A stretch of 50,386 bases of DNA from Candidatus Saccharimonadota bacterium. GTDB taxonomy: Bacteria; Patescibacteriota; Saccharimonadia; Saccharimonadales; Saccharimonadaceae. The notes below the pieces were generated by a model that saw only the letters and a list, made by a program, of their open reading frames with translations, had not been told where the DNA came from and ran no database searches. Both the position numbers and the translations under genes were made by a program. The stretch is from positions 1 to 50,386 of the forward strand of contig JAUSMW010000036.1 of the NCBI GenBank assembly GCA_030645815.1, read 5' to 3'. Of the stretch, positions 36,388 through 44,491 are shown piece after piece (the stretch's first letter is position 1; each line of letters begins with the position of its first letter).

Positions 36388-36789
36388 ATGCCGATATTTA
36401 AACTCAACAAATTAATCCGTGACAAGTTACCAATGTTTTATGAGTCAATTGGGCAAAAAGCTAATTTGCGCGTACTAAACAAAGACGAACATACGCTTGC
36501 TTTGATAGATAAAATCGTCGAAGAAGCTGGTGAGATTACAACAAAAAATATCACAAAAAAGAATCTGACCGAAGAAATAGCTGATATCCAGCAAGCGATT
36601 GATGACCTGAAAAACTTACATACTATTTCTGCTGCAGATATCGAAAAAGAGCAAAAGTCAAAGGACGAATATAAAGGCGGTTTTGCAAAGGGTATATTTA
36701 TTGAAACACTAGAACTGCAAGAGAACGATACCTGGATAGATTATTATCGTGCCGAACCTGATAGATTTCCAGAGGTTAAAAAGAAGTGA
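36388..36789 (+). CDS. MazG-like/phosphoribosyl-ATP pyrophosphohydrolase-like protein
   Basis: The opening NKLIRDKLPMFYESIGQKA and the EEAGEI...NLTEEIADIQQAI helices match the small all-alpha NTP pyrophosphohydrolase family (COG4997-type). The metal-binding Glu/Asp residues lie in EEAGEI and EEIADI. Such proteins hydrolyse non-canonical or damaged nucleotides. The exact substrate is unknown, and a role in histidine biosynthesis is unlikely because no his genes are near. The next gene, an ITPase-like enzyme, starts within its stop codon (GTGA), so the two form a house-cleaning operon. Confidence 0.78.
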   Translation: MPIFKLNKLIRDKLPMFYESIGQKANLRVLNKDEHTLALIDKIVEEAGEITTKNITKKNLTEEIADIQQAIDDLKNLHTISAADIEKEQKSKDEYKGGFAKGIFIETLELQENDTWIDYYRAEPDRFPEVKKK

Positions 36790-37409
36790 AACAATTAGTT
36801 TTTGCTACCGAGAACCCAGGCAAGTTGCGTGAAGTTAGGGTATTTGCAGGCAATTACGGTGTAGAAGTGCTGAGTCCCAGTAATGCTGGTTTAAAGCAAC
36901 ATCAAGTTGAAGAAACAGGGACTACTTACGAAGAGAATGCAAAACTAAAGGTCAAATCCTGTCTAGGGCAAGAAGCTGCAAAGCAGCTAGTCATTTGTGG
37001 AGATGATTCTGGTATGGAAATAGATGCACTTGGAGGTGAGCCAGGTATTCATACTAGGCGATGGCTAGGCTACGAGATGAGCGATGATGAAATTATCGAG
37101 CATACTCTGAAATCACTTTCTGGGGAAAAGAACAGAAAGGTAACTTCAAAAACTGTTCTAGCATATAGCAATCACGGCAGTCCTATCCAATTTGTAACAG
37201 GTGAGCTAAGCGGTAGAATTGCCGAGGAATCGTTTGATGTTCCGAATCAGGAAGGCTTTCCGTTTAGGCAGCTGTTTATAGTAAATGCTAATCCCGAGAT
37301 TCCAATGTGGAAATTTGATGAGTTACCTTTGTCTGAAAGAAATGGGCAATTATCACATCGTGAAAAAGCATTTTTGAAATTATTCAAAGAGTTGGGTTGG
37401 GCAAAATAA
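36786..37409 (+). CDS. rdgB: Non-canonical purine NTP pyrophosphatase (RdgB/HAM1 family)
   Basis: This family removes ITP, dITP and XTP from nucleotide pools. Visible family motifs are ATENPGKLREV at the N-terminus, the metal site GDDSGMEIDALGGEPGIHTRRW, GFPFRQLF and the C-terminal LSHREKA. At 207 residues it is typical. The GTG start overlaps the stop of the upstream gene (GTGA). An intrinsic terminator follows within the shared intergenic region. Removal of XTP could matter if EF-G of this organism has altered base specificity, but that link is speculative. Confidence 0.88.
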   Translation: MKQLVFATENPGKLREVRVFAGNYGVEVLSPSNAGLKQHQVEETGTTYEENAKLKVKSCLGQEAAKQLVICGDDSGMEIDALGGEPGIHTRRWLGYEMSDDEIIEHTLKSLSGEKNRKVTSKTVLAYSNHGSPIQFVTGELSGRIAEESFDVPNQEGFPFRQLFIVNANPEIPMWKFDELPLSERNGQLSHREKAFLKLFKELGWAK

Positions 37410-37437
37410 AAATACCCCCGAAATCGAGGGTATTTTT
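37408..37437. terminator. Bidirectional terminator
   Basis: AAAAATACCC pairs with GGGTATTTTT. It lies between the convergent rdgB-like and RRM genes and offers a T-run on both strands. Confidence 0.88.
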
Positions 37438-37452
37438 ATGCATTGTTACTGA

Positions 37453-37719
37453 TTAGTAACGAGGTTTTTCTTCACGTGGACGAGCCTCGTTAACGGTGAT
37501 TTCTCGTCCGTCAAGCTGAGAGCTGTTCAAAGTGTCGATAGCCTTTTTTGCGTCATCATCATTTTCAAACTCAACAAAGCCAAAGCCGCGTGAACGACCT
37601 GATTCACGGTCAGTTACGACACGTGCGCTGAGTACTGTACCAGCTGCTTCAAAGTGAGCTTTTAAATTGTCGTCTGTAGTGGCCCATGCCAAGCTACCAA
37701 CAAAAAGTTTAGTTGCCAT
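37453..37719 (-). CDS. RNA-binding protein with one RRM domain
   Basis: This 88-residue single RRM protein has RNP2 KLFVGSLAW at the N-terminus and RNP1 RGFGFVEF in the middle. It ends with a short Arg/Glu tail (EARPREEKPRY). Bacterial and cyanobacterial RRM proteins of this type bind RNA and are often cold-induced. The track starts at TTG 37728; the ATG at 37719 gives the usual MATKLFVGSL start. The upstream 100 nt on the minus strand hold a possible long leader. It is monocistronic, ending at the terminator at 37408. Confidence 0.93.
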   Translation of the reverse strand: MATKLFVGSLAWATTDDNLKAHFEAAGTVLSARVVTDRESGRSRGFGFVEFENDDDAKKAIDTLNSSQLDGREITVNEARPREEKPRY

Positions 37720-37855
37720 TGATTTCAAATTTCCTATTGTCTATATGTAAAATGTCAGTTCGACCGGGTTCCAAGAGTTTTTAAATTATCTCTTTATTAC
37801 TTTCCTAACACCCGTAGTCTAACATACCACGGTGTAAAACACCACAACAAAACGC

Positions 37856-37884
37856 TTGCGTTTTTTATGTTTATTTGCCATAAT
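37856..37884 (+). promoter_or_regulatory. Promoter of the candidate ncRNA
   Basis: TTGCGT and CATAAT are separated by exactly 17 nt, with a predicted start near 37891-37892. No ORF follows before the terminator. Confidence 0.6.
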
Positions 37885-37891
37885 CTCACTT

Positions 37892-38027
37892 GGAAACGCT
37901 GATGCGCCAAAAAACGAGGCTCGTTGGACTGAACGAAAATAAACAATACCTTCACCACACACCTAGAGCCTCAGGGTGGGCGCGCATCAACCCTTTAACC
38001 GTCTCTTTCCAGGGGCGGTTTTGTTTG
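37892..38027 (+). ncRNA. Candidate standalone structured ncRNA
   Basis: This unit of about 136 nt has a promoter, no ORF and its own terminator. TGATGCGC (37900-37907) pairs perfectly with GCGCATCA (37982-37989). Inside it, GAGGCTC (37916-37922) pairs with GAGCCTC (37966-37972), leaving a loop of about 43 nt rich in A and C. A CACC in the loop may pair with the GGGTGGG after the second stem as a pseudoknot. It lacks the SRP GGAAGCAGC-type tetraloop region, RNase P conserved blocks and a tRNA-like end. A 6S-like RNA is possible but unproven. Confidence 0.55.
37997..38027 (+). terminator. Rho-independent terminator of the ncRNA
   Basis: AACCGTCTCT pairs with AGGGGCGGTT (G-U pairs included) around a TTCC loop, followed by TTTTGTTTG. 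Confidence 0.8.
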
Positions 38028-38046
38028 TTATAGTAATACTCCTCGG

Positions 38047-38123
38047 GGGGCATTAGCTCATTTGGCTAGAGCGCTTCGCTGGCAGCGAAGAGGTGGGCGG
38101 TTCGAATCCGCCATGCTCCACCA
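38047..38123 (+). tRNA. tRNA-Ala (anticodon GGC)
   Basis: The acceptor stem GGGGCAT pairs with ATGCTCC (one G-U). The anticodon stem CTTCG/CGAAG encloses CTGGCAG (anticodon GGC), the T-loop is GTTCGAATC and CCA is encoded. A TATAGT -10 lies 12 nt upstream. Confidence 0.97.
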
Positions 38124-38159
38124 TAGACATCATTTTTTTCTTTCCAGTGATTAATACCG

Positions 38160-38165
38160 TATAAT
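38160..38165 (+). promoter_or_regulatory. -10 box of the murF-like gene
   Basis: TATAAT ends 14 nt before the ATG at 38180. The leader would be about 7 nt with no Shine-Dalgarno sequence. Confidence 0.6.
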
Positions 38166-38179
38166 TGTCTATACAAGTT

Positions 38180-39460
38180 ATGTTTAAAAATTATATTCAG
38201 AAACACATAGAAAAATACGCACATAAATATCTGGCAAAACACAAGCCAAAGCTCGTCTTGGTAACAGGTAGCGTTGGCAAAACCAGTACCAAACTAGCGA
38301 TTGCCACTGTTCTATCCGAAAAATATCGTGTACGCGTACACGAAGGTAATTACAATACGCATATGAGTGTTCCACTAGGTATCCTGGGAATCGCATACCC
38401 AGACAATATTCGTTCAGTTAGCGCATGGCTCAGCGTCAGAAAGGCAGCGTTGCAGCGGATTAGGGCCAAGCAAAGTGATTGTGATGTCATAGTCCAAGAA
38501 CTCGGGACTGACCAACCTGGTGATATTGCACATTTTGGCACATATCTACATGGTGATGTTGCGGTTGTGACTGCAGTATCACCCGAACATATGGCATTTT
38601 TCCAGAATCTAGAGGCTGTAGCTCGCGAAGAACTAGAGGTTAGTAATTTTTCTGACATAACTGCAATCAATCGCGATGACATAGACGGCAAGTTTGCCGA
38701 GTTTATAAAAAATCCGGAAATCGACACCTATGGGCTGGGCGGGGCTGCTGAATATCGCTTTTTGATAGAAGACCAGACACTTGGCCTAGTAAAGGGCAAG
38801 ATGATTACACCATCAACTTCTGACATAGAAGTAGAGCTGCACGTAGCGAGCGAGGCTGGCGTAAAAGCCGCTGTCGCTGCTGGTTTTGTGGCCGAGCGTT
38901 TAGGGCTAGAGCCGCAAGAAATTGCTGCGGGCTTAGCTAAAATAACCTCCCCTCCGGGTAGGATGAATATACTGCGTGGTCAAAAAGAATCAACCATAAT
39001 AGATGATAGCTACAATTCTAGTCCGCTAGCTGCAGAATCTGCCATAGAAACTCTGTATAAAATAGAGGCACCGCAGCGTATAGCAGTGCTAGGTGATATG
39101 AACGAGTTGGGCCAATCCTCAGCTGCAGAACACGAAAAAATCGGCAAGTTGTGTAATAGCAATCTATTGAAGTGGGTTGTGACAATTGGCGAGCAGTCAG
39201 AGAAATATTTGGCACCAGCTGCAAAGGCAAATGGCTGCCAGGTCAAAAGTTTCCGTGACCCAATCAGCGCCGGTATATTCGTTCATAGCGTTCTAGAGAC
39301 TGGAACTATTATCTTATTCAAAGGCTCGCAGAACGGTGTCTTTTCTGAAGAAGCAGTAAAACCAATCCTGCACAGCACAGATGATGAACGGTATTTAGTT
39401 CGCCAGACCTCCGACTGGCTCGCTAAAAAATCAGAACAATTTGATGCTTTCAAGGTGTAA
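38180..39460 (+). CDS. murF: MurF-like UDP-N-acetylmuramoyl-tripeptide--D-Ala-D-Ala ligase
   Basis: This is a Mur ligase family protein. It has the ATP-binding loop VTGSVGKTSTK near residue 30, the YNTHMSVPLGIL substrate loop, a central domain with QELGTDQPGDI, and the C-terminal domain starting PGRMN with IIDDSYNSSP and LGDMNELG. Those features fit MurF, which adds D-Ala-D-Ala to the peptidoglycan precursor. The length of about 426 residues fits. No other mur genes are nearby, so a related Mur ligase activity is possible. The track start is 5 codons upstream; the ATG at 38180 follows the -10. Confidence 0.85.
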   Translation: MFKNYIQKHIEKYAHKYLAKHKPKLVLVTGSVGKTSTKLAIATVLSEKYRVRVHEGNYNTHMSVPLGILGIAYPDNIRSVSAWLSVRKAALQRIRAKQSDCDVIVQELGTDQPGDIAHFGTYLHGDVAVVTAVSPEHMAFFQNLEAVAREELEVSNFSDITAINRDDIDGKFAEFIKNPEIDTYGLGGAAEYRFLIEDQTLGLVKGKMITPSTSDIEVELHVASEAGVKAAVAAGFVAERLGLEPQEIAAGLAKITSPPGRMNILRGQKESTIIDDSYNSSPLAAESAIETLYKIEAPQRIAVLGDMNELGQSSAAEHEKIGKLCNSNLLKWVVTIGEQSEKYLAPAAKANGCQVKSFRDPISAGIFVHSVLETGTIILFKGSQNGVFSEEAVKPILHSTDDERYLVRQTSDWLAKKSEQFDAFKV

Positions 39461-39501
39461 TGGTATATTTAAACAATAAACAACAAGCATAAGAGGAATA
39501 T

Positions 39502-40764
39502 ATGCCAGATTCGATAGACAATTTAAATAACGACCCATTAGAGACACCAACAACCCCTATTACCACAGACAACCCCGCTGGCGACCCAACTTTTCCAACT
39601 AGTCCAACTGTCGAAAAAACTCAATTTGCAGCAAGTACAATCAATCCAAATCCAGAGTTGAATGCTAATGCACAAAGTGCGGCATTTATACCAGATGAAG
39701 GTCCACAAAAGAGTAAAAAGAAACTTATTATAGGAATTGTCATAGCTATAGTAGTCATTTTGGGTATAGCTAGTGCAACCGCATTTGCTTATTACTATAC
39801 CAGCCCAGAAAAGGTCGTACAGGATAGTCTGCAAAATACGATAAAAGCAAAAACAGTCGTGACGGATGGAACTTTTAATGTCACAGACAAAACTAGTAAT
39901 GGCAGTGTTGCTGTACAGTTCTCGTCACAAAGTGACAATGAGAAACTAGCTGGTTCATTAGACGCAAAAATTAAAATTGATTATGAGGATTTCAAGCTCG
40001 ACCTAGAAGGTGCGGGTATGATTGCAGAAAGTGGTGACTTGTATTTTAAAATCGACAACGCCAGTGAGCTTTTAGAAAAGTCGTTAGCAACAGACTACGG
40101 CAAATATTATGCTAGCAATCCAGCACTTGTTTCAAAACTAAAGGCTTTTGTTGCAAAAATCGATAGTCGTTGGATAAAGGTAGACAAAGAAACAGTTAGT
40201 GAATATTCAAAAGATTATGATGAGCAACAAACTTGTACCAAAAAAGCTATCAAAAAGTTTTATAGTGACGACAAGCAACAACAGCAGGTAGCTGATATTT
40301 ACAAAGAAAACCGTTTCGTCATCATCAAGGATACAGGTAAAAGCAAAACCATAAATTCCCAGGATAGTGTTGCATATGATATAAAATTCAGTATCAGCAA
40401 GATGGAGACTTTTAACAAAAAGCTTGAGAAAACAGATTTAATGAAGGCGCTGAACAAATGTACTGATTCTACTGAACCAACCGAAGGAATGAGCAGCGAC
40501 GAAATAAATGACGCCCAAAAAGAAGCAAATAAAGTCAAAACAACTTTGTGGATTTCGCGATGGAGTCACGAGCTGCAAAAGGTAGAAGTTGGCACATCTG
40601 ACAAAGAAACAGGTACGATGGACTTTGCTATCAACCTAGATACAAAAACACAACCAAAACTCAAAGACCCTGCAAATACCCTAGATGCCAAACAACTAGT
40701 TAAAGAGCTTGAAGCAATCTACACAGAAGCACTCGGTGCGCAAGACGCCTCAGCTTCGTTCTAA
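39502..40764 (+). CDS. Hypothetical single-pass surface protein with low-complexity N-tail
   Basis: The first 70 residues are rich in Pro, Thr, Asn and Asp. A basic KSKKK segment and one membrane helix (about 75-97) follow, then an outward domain of about 320 residues. Two cysteines (QQTCTKK, LNKCTDS) could form a disulfide. No family was recognised; the outer part is mainly charged and beta/helix mixed. AGAGGAA precedes the ATG. The layout matches the genes at 11.8 and 12.7 kb. Possible roles are envelope structure or host contact. Confidence 0.75.
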   Translation: MPDSIDNLNNDPLETPTTPITTDNPAGDPTFPTSPTVEKTQFAASTINPNPELNANAQSAAFIPDEGPQKSKKKLIIGIVIAIVVILGIASATAFAYYYTSPEKVVQDSLQNTIKAKTVVTDGTFNVTDKTSNGSVAVQFSSQSDNEKLAGSLDAKIKIDYEDFKLDLEGAGMIAESGDLYFKIDNASELLEKSLATDYGKYYASNPALVSKLKAFVAKIDSRWIKVDKETVSEYSKDYDEQQTCTKKAIKKFYSDDKQQQQVADIYKENRFVIIKDTGKSKTINSQDSVAYDIKFSISKMETFNKKLEKTDLMKALNKCTDSTEPTEGMSSDEINDAQKEANKVKTTLWISRWSHELQKVEVGTSDKETGTMDFAINLDTKTQPKLKDPANTLDAKQLVKELEAIYTEALGAQDASASF

Positions 40765-40769
40765 CCTGT

Positions 40770-40775
40770 TATAAT
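40770..40775 (+). promoter_or_regulatory. -10 box of leuS (leaderless start)
   Basis: TATAAT ends 7 nt before the ATG at 40783. Confidence 0.65.
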
Positions 40776-40782
40776 ATAACTC

Positions 40783-43668
40783 ATGCAAAGGTATGAACCT
40801 CTAGCCATTGAAAAGAAATGGCAAAAAAAATGGGATGATGACGGCACGTACGTCGTTGATTTTAATGACCATTCCAAGCCAAAATATTATGGCATGAGTA
40901 TGTTGCCAGGCATAACGGGCGCAGGTATACATATTGGTCATGGGCGGACGTTTCAGTTTAGTGACATCAAGGTTCGCGCTAAACGACAACAAGGCTTTAA
41001 CGCCTATAATCCAATCGGCTGGGATAGCTTTGGTTTGCCGGTTGAGAATTACGCAATCAAAGTCGGTAAAAAACCTCGTATCGCTCATGATGAAGCCAAA
41101 GAGAATTTCAAAACGCAGCTAAAACGACTAGGCTATAGCTATGACTGGACAAAAGAAATTAGTACTGCTGACCCGGAATATTACAAATGGACACAGTGGA
41201 TTTTTAATAAATTATATGAACATGGTTTAGCCTATCAAAAAGAAAGCTCTCAGTGGTGGTGTGAAACAGACCAGACAGTACTAGCAAATGAACAGGTAGA
41301 AGGCGGCAAGTGTTGGCGTTGTGGCAATCCAGTGACAAAGAAAAACCTCAAACAATGGTTTTTCAAAATTACCGAATATGCAGATGAAATTCTAGAAGCC
41401 ACAGATGATTTGAATTGGACAGAAATGGTCAAAACTATGCAAAAGAATTGGATTGGCAAATCTCAGGGGGCTGAAGTTGACTTTCAAATTGTTGATTCAA
41501 GCGAAACAGTAAAAGTCTTTACAACTAGGGCCGACACTTTATTTGGCTCAACATTCCTCGTTCTAGCACCGGAAAATGAGCTAGTTAACAAAATCACAAC
41601 TGCAGAAAATAAATCAAATGTTGATGAGTATATTAAAACCACATTAGCCAAAAGTGAAATTGAACGCCAAGAAAACAAAGAAAAAACTGGTGTCTTTAGC
41701 GGTAGTTACGCTATCAACCCAGTTAATGGCGAAAATATTCCAGTTTGGATTGCTGACTATGTATTAACAGGCTATGGCACAGGCGCAATTATGGCGGTAC
41801 CGGCACACGATGAACGTGACAATGCATTTGCCCAAAAATTCGATATTCCAATCCGTTACGTGATTGAACCAACTGCAGGTACAGCCCAGGGTGATGATAC
41901 ACATAAAAAGTCTGTCTTTATTGCGTTGCGTAACCCAAAGACAAACAAGGTCATCGTGTTGGATTGGGGTCCTCGCCAAGCGCGAACTGGTGGTCAAATG
42001 CTAATTGGCGGTGGCGTCGAGGGCGACGAGGATTTTGTAGCAACTGCAACTCGTGAAATTACCGAGGAAACTGGCTATAAAAATTTTGAACTGGTCAAAG
42101 AGTCAGAGTTTTTAGGACATGGTTATTTTTATTCGAATACAAAGAACAAAAACATGCATGTATCCGGCAAAGGACTACTATTTGATTTAGTAGACGAAGA
42201 AAAAACAGACACAAATCTAGATGATGGCGAGCAAGGAAAGTTTACAGTTACCTGGCAGCCGATAAGTGCTATCGCCAATATGTTAGATGACGGCATACAC
42301 GAGGCCATGTATCGACACCTTGTATTAAAAGAATGTTATAACGGCGAAGGCGTTTTGGTGAATTCTGGACAATTTGATGGCATGACAACTGAACAAGCTC
42401 GCGAAGAAATTGTTGGGTGGCTAGAGCAGCAAAAACTTGGTAACACCAAAGTTCAATACAAGATGCGTGACTGGTTGATATCTCGTCAACGTTATTGGGG
42501 TGCACCGATTCCTATTGTGTATTGTGAAGCCGATGGCACTGTACCTATTCCAGATACTGATTTGCCAGTGATTTTGCCTGATGTTGATGACTACAAACCA
42601 ACTGGAGGAAATACATCAGTTCTGGCGGGTGTTGAGGAATGGGTTAATACAACATGTCCAAAATGTGGCGGTCCAGCAAAGCGAGAAACGGATACTATGG
42701 ATGGTTACGCATGCAGCAGCTGGTATTTCTTACGCTACCTCGACCCTTTCAATGAAAATGAAGCCTGGAACCCTGAACAAATTAAACACTGGGCACCTGT
42801 TGATTTTTATAACGGCGCAGACCACGCAGTCGCTCATCTGTTATATGCACGTTTTTGGATGAGATTTTTCTACAAACTTAGGCTAGTCGGTGACCCAGAA
42901 CCATTCAAACGCATGATGTATAACTCGTACATAATGGCACCAGATGGTCGCAAGATGAGTAAGAGCTTGGGTAACGTGATTGATCCGATGGAAATAATGG
43001 ACAGTGGCTATGGGGCTGATAGTTTGCGTGTCTACGAAATGTTCATTGCACCGTACGACATGGATGCTCCGTGGGACCCTCGAGGCGTGCCAGGTACGTA
43101 CAGATTCCTTAACCGTACTTGGAATCTAGTCCAAGAGTACTTGAATAATGAGCCTGCTGTATTGGATGACAAACAATCAGCTGAAATATTGAAGGTTGCA
43201 CACAAAACAAGCAAAAAGGTTACGGACGATATCGAAAATGACAAATTTAACACTGCAGTCTCGGCAATGATGGAGGCAGTTAATAATTACTTTAAATTAA
43301 AAGAATCTGCTGGAATCGGCAAAAATGATACATGGCTACTTGCAATTGAAAGCCTGTTGCAGGTGCTGGCGCCGTTTGCCCCACACATTACCGAAGAGCT
43401 GTGGTCACAATTGGGGCGCGACAAAACTATTCACATCGATAATTGGCCACAGTGGGATGAACAGTACCTCGTCAGCGATATAGTCACAATTCCCGTGCAG
43501 ATTAACGGCAAAGTTCGCGCCACACTCACTGTCACAGTTGATATATCCGAAAGTGATGTTATCGAACAGGCCAAGTCACATGAAAAAGTAGTCCCATATC
43601 TAGAAGGCAAGGAACTGAAAAAAGCCATTTATGTCAGTGGTCGTATAGTAAACCTAGTAGTTGTCTAG
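40783..43668 (+). CDS. leuS: Leucine--tRNA ligase with an inserted Nudix domain
   Basis: LeuRS charges tRNA-Leu. The class I motifs HIGH (residues 50-53) and KMSKS (724-728) are intact, as are the zinc-type CETD...CWRCG and CPKCG cysteines. The CP1 editing site is also present (TTRADTLFGST and MAVPAHDERD). At 961 residues it is about 100-150 longer than usual. The extra segment (about 367-519) lies after VIEPTAG and before CYNGEGVLVNSGQFDG. It is a Nudix hydrolase domain with a perfect box: Gly410, Glu416, then REITEETGY (424-432). The fusion is in frame within the editing domain. Confidence 0.96.
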   Translation: MQRYEPLAIEKKWQKKWDDDGTYVVDFNDHSKPKYYGMSMLPGITGAGIHIGHGRTFQFSDIKVRAKRQQGFNAYNPIGWDSFGLPVENYAIKVGKKPRIAHDEAKENFKTQLKRLGYSYDWTKEISTADPEYYKWTQWIFNKLYEHGLAYQKESSQWWCETDQTVLANEQVEGGKCWRCGNPVTKKNLKQWFFKITEYADEILEATDDLNWTEMVKTMQKNWIGKSQGAEVDFQIVDSSETVKVFTTRADTLFGSTFLVLAPENELVNKITTAENKSNVDEYIKTTLAKSEIERQENKEKTGVFSGSYAINPVNGENIPVWIADYVLTGYGTGAIMAVPAHDERDNAFAQKFDIPIRYVIEPTAGTAQGDDTHKKSVFIALRNPKTNKVIVLDWGPRQARTGGQMLIGGGVEGDEDFVATATREITEETGYKNFELVKESEFLGHGYFYSNTKNKNMHVSGKGLLFDLVDEEKTDTNLDDGEQGKFTVTWQPISAIANMLDDGIHEAMYRHLVLKECYNGEGVLVNSGQFDGMTTEQAREEIVGWLEQQKLGNTKVQYKMRDWLISRQRYWGAPIPIVYCEADGTVPIPDTDLPVILPDVDDYKPTGGNTSVLAGVEEWVNTTCPKCGGPAKRETDTMDGYACSSWYFLRYLDPFNENEAWNPEQIKHWAPVDFYNGADHAVAHLLYARFWMRFFYKLRLVGDPEPFKRMMYNSYIMAPDGRKMSKSLGNVIDPMEIMDSGYGADSLRVYEMFIAPYDMDAPWDPRGVPGTYRFLNRTWNLVQEYLNNEPAVLDDKQSAEILKVAHKTSKKVTDDIENDKFNTAVSAMMEAVNNYFKLKESAGIGKNDTWLLAIESLLQVLAPFAPHITEELWSQLGRDKTIHIDNWPQWDEQYLVSDIVTIPVQINGKVRATLTVTVDISESDVIEQAKSHEKVVPYLEGKELKKAIYVSGRIVNLVVV

Positions 43669-43777
43669 CTACTTACAGAATAATTGCTTAAACCAGTCGA
43701 GTTTTCATGTCTTTTACTAACATTACGGATAAATCCAAATATAACAACAAGTATTGATAAAAGTCAAGCATTTTAAC

Positions 43778-43806
43778 TTGAACTTTACAGTGGTATCGGC
43801 TATAAT
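43778..43806 (+). promoter_or_regulatory. Promoter of rpmF-nusB
   Basis: TTGAAC and TATAAT are separated by exactly 17 nt. The leader of about 30 nt contains GGAAAGGAG before the ATG of rpmF. Confidence 0.75.
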
Positions 43807-43845
43807 AGTCGGCAAGTGAAAGAATAAAGGAAAGGAGTTGTTTTA

Positions 43846-43992
43846 ATGGGACAACCGAAAAAACAAACCAGTATGCGCAAAACTGGACTTCGTCGAAGTC
43901 ATTTAGTTTTGAAATTAGCTCGTACTGTTAATGGAAAATCACCAGTCAAAGCCTACACAACTAAACGTGAAAGCGGCAAGAAAAAAGCCTAA
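43846..43992 (+). CDS. rpmF: 50S ribosomal protein L32 (zinc-free form)
   Basis: A 48-residue ORF, too short for the ORF track, has a strong AAGGAAAGGAG ribosome-binding site. The opening QPKKQTSMRKTGLRRSHLVL matches the basic N-terminus of bL32 (PKKKTSKSRRxxRRxH). The C-terminal half has no cysteines, so the zinc ribbon present in many L32 proteins is missing, as in E. coli. It sits 49 nt before nusB, probably in the same transcript with the Nudix gene and rnc, a setting common for rpmF. Confidence 0.85.
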   Translation: MGQPKKQTSMRKTGLRRSHLVLKLARTVNGKSPVKAYTTKRESGKKKA

Positions 43993-44041
43993 AACTTCAG
44001 GCAAATAAACAGTAATTTTAACAATAAGGAAATAACCTACC

Positions 44042-44491
44042 GTGGCATCAAACCGTCATCTTGGTCGCATAATCGCACTGCAAACTCTGTACGAGGTTGA
44101 TTTTCGATTGAGTTGCGAAGACAAGGCTGTAACGTTAGATGAAGTCTATGACCGCAACCTAGGTAGGTACGAAAAGACCGTCAAAGACAAAGCTTTTGTA
44201 AAACGCCTAGTCTATGGTGTACACAAAAAGCGTGATGACTTGGACAAGTTGATACAACCAATTGCGCCCGAATGGCCTCTGTCGCAAATCGCCAGAGTTG
44301 ATTTAGAGATATTGAGACTGGCGCTATACGAACTCACCGAGATGGATGATGTTGCACCACCAAAGGTTGTTATCAATGAAGCGGTAGAACTAGCCAAAGC
44401 ATTTGGCTCTGATAATTCATCTAGATTTATCAACGGTGTTCTAGGAACCGCTTATCGAACGCTGATTTCCGAGGAAGAGAAGAAGAAATGA
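44042..44491 (+). CDS. nusB: Transcription antitermination factor NusB
   Basis: NusB acts with NusE (S10) in rRNA antitermination. The all-helical protein begins ASNRHLGRIIALQTLYEVDF. It has the family's C-terminal VVINEAVELAKAFGSDNSSRFINGVLGTAYR region. Its length of 149 is typical. A GTG start follows CTACC; the ribosome-binding site AAGGAAA lies 9 nt upstream. Its stop codon overlaps the ATG of the Nudix gene (ATGA). Confidence 0.93.
   Translation: MASNRHLGRIIALQTLYEVDFRLSCEDKAVTLDEVYDRNLGRYEKTVKDKAFVKRLVYGVHKKRDDLDKLIQPIAPEWPLSQIARVDLEILRLALYELTEMDDVAPPKVVINEAVELAKAFGSDNSSRFINGVLGTAYRTLISEEEKKK

Noticed and set aside
37892-38027. SRP RNA or RNase P RNA
   Set aside because: The SRP apical loop consensus and the RNase P conserved blocks are both missing, and the length is far too short for RNase P.
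40783-43668. leuS as an assembly chimera of two genes
   Set aside because: The Nudix segment is in frame at both junctions, CP1 sequence resumes exactly afterwards, and codon usage is the same as in the rest of the gene.
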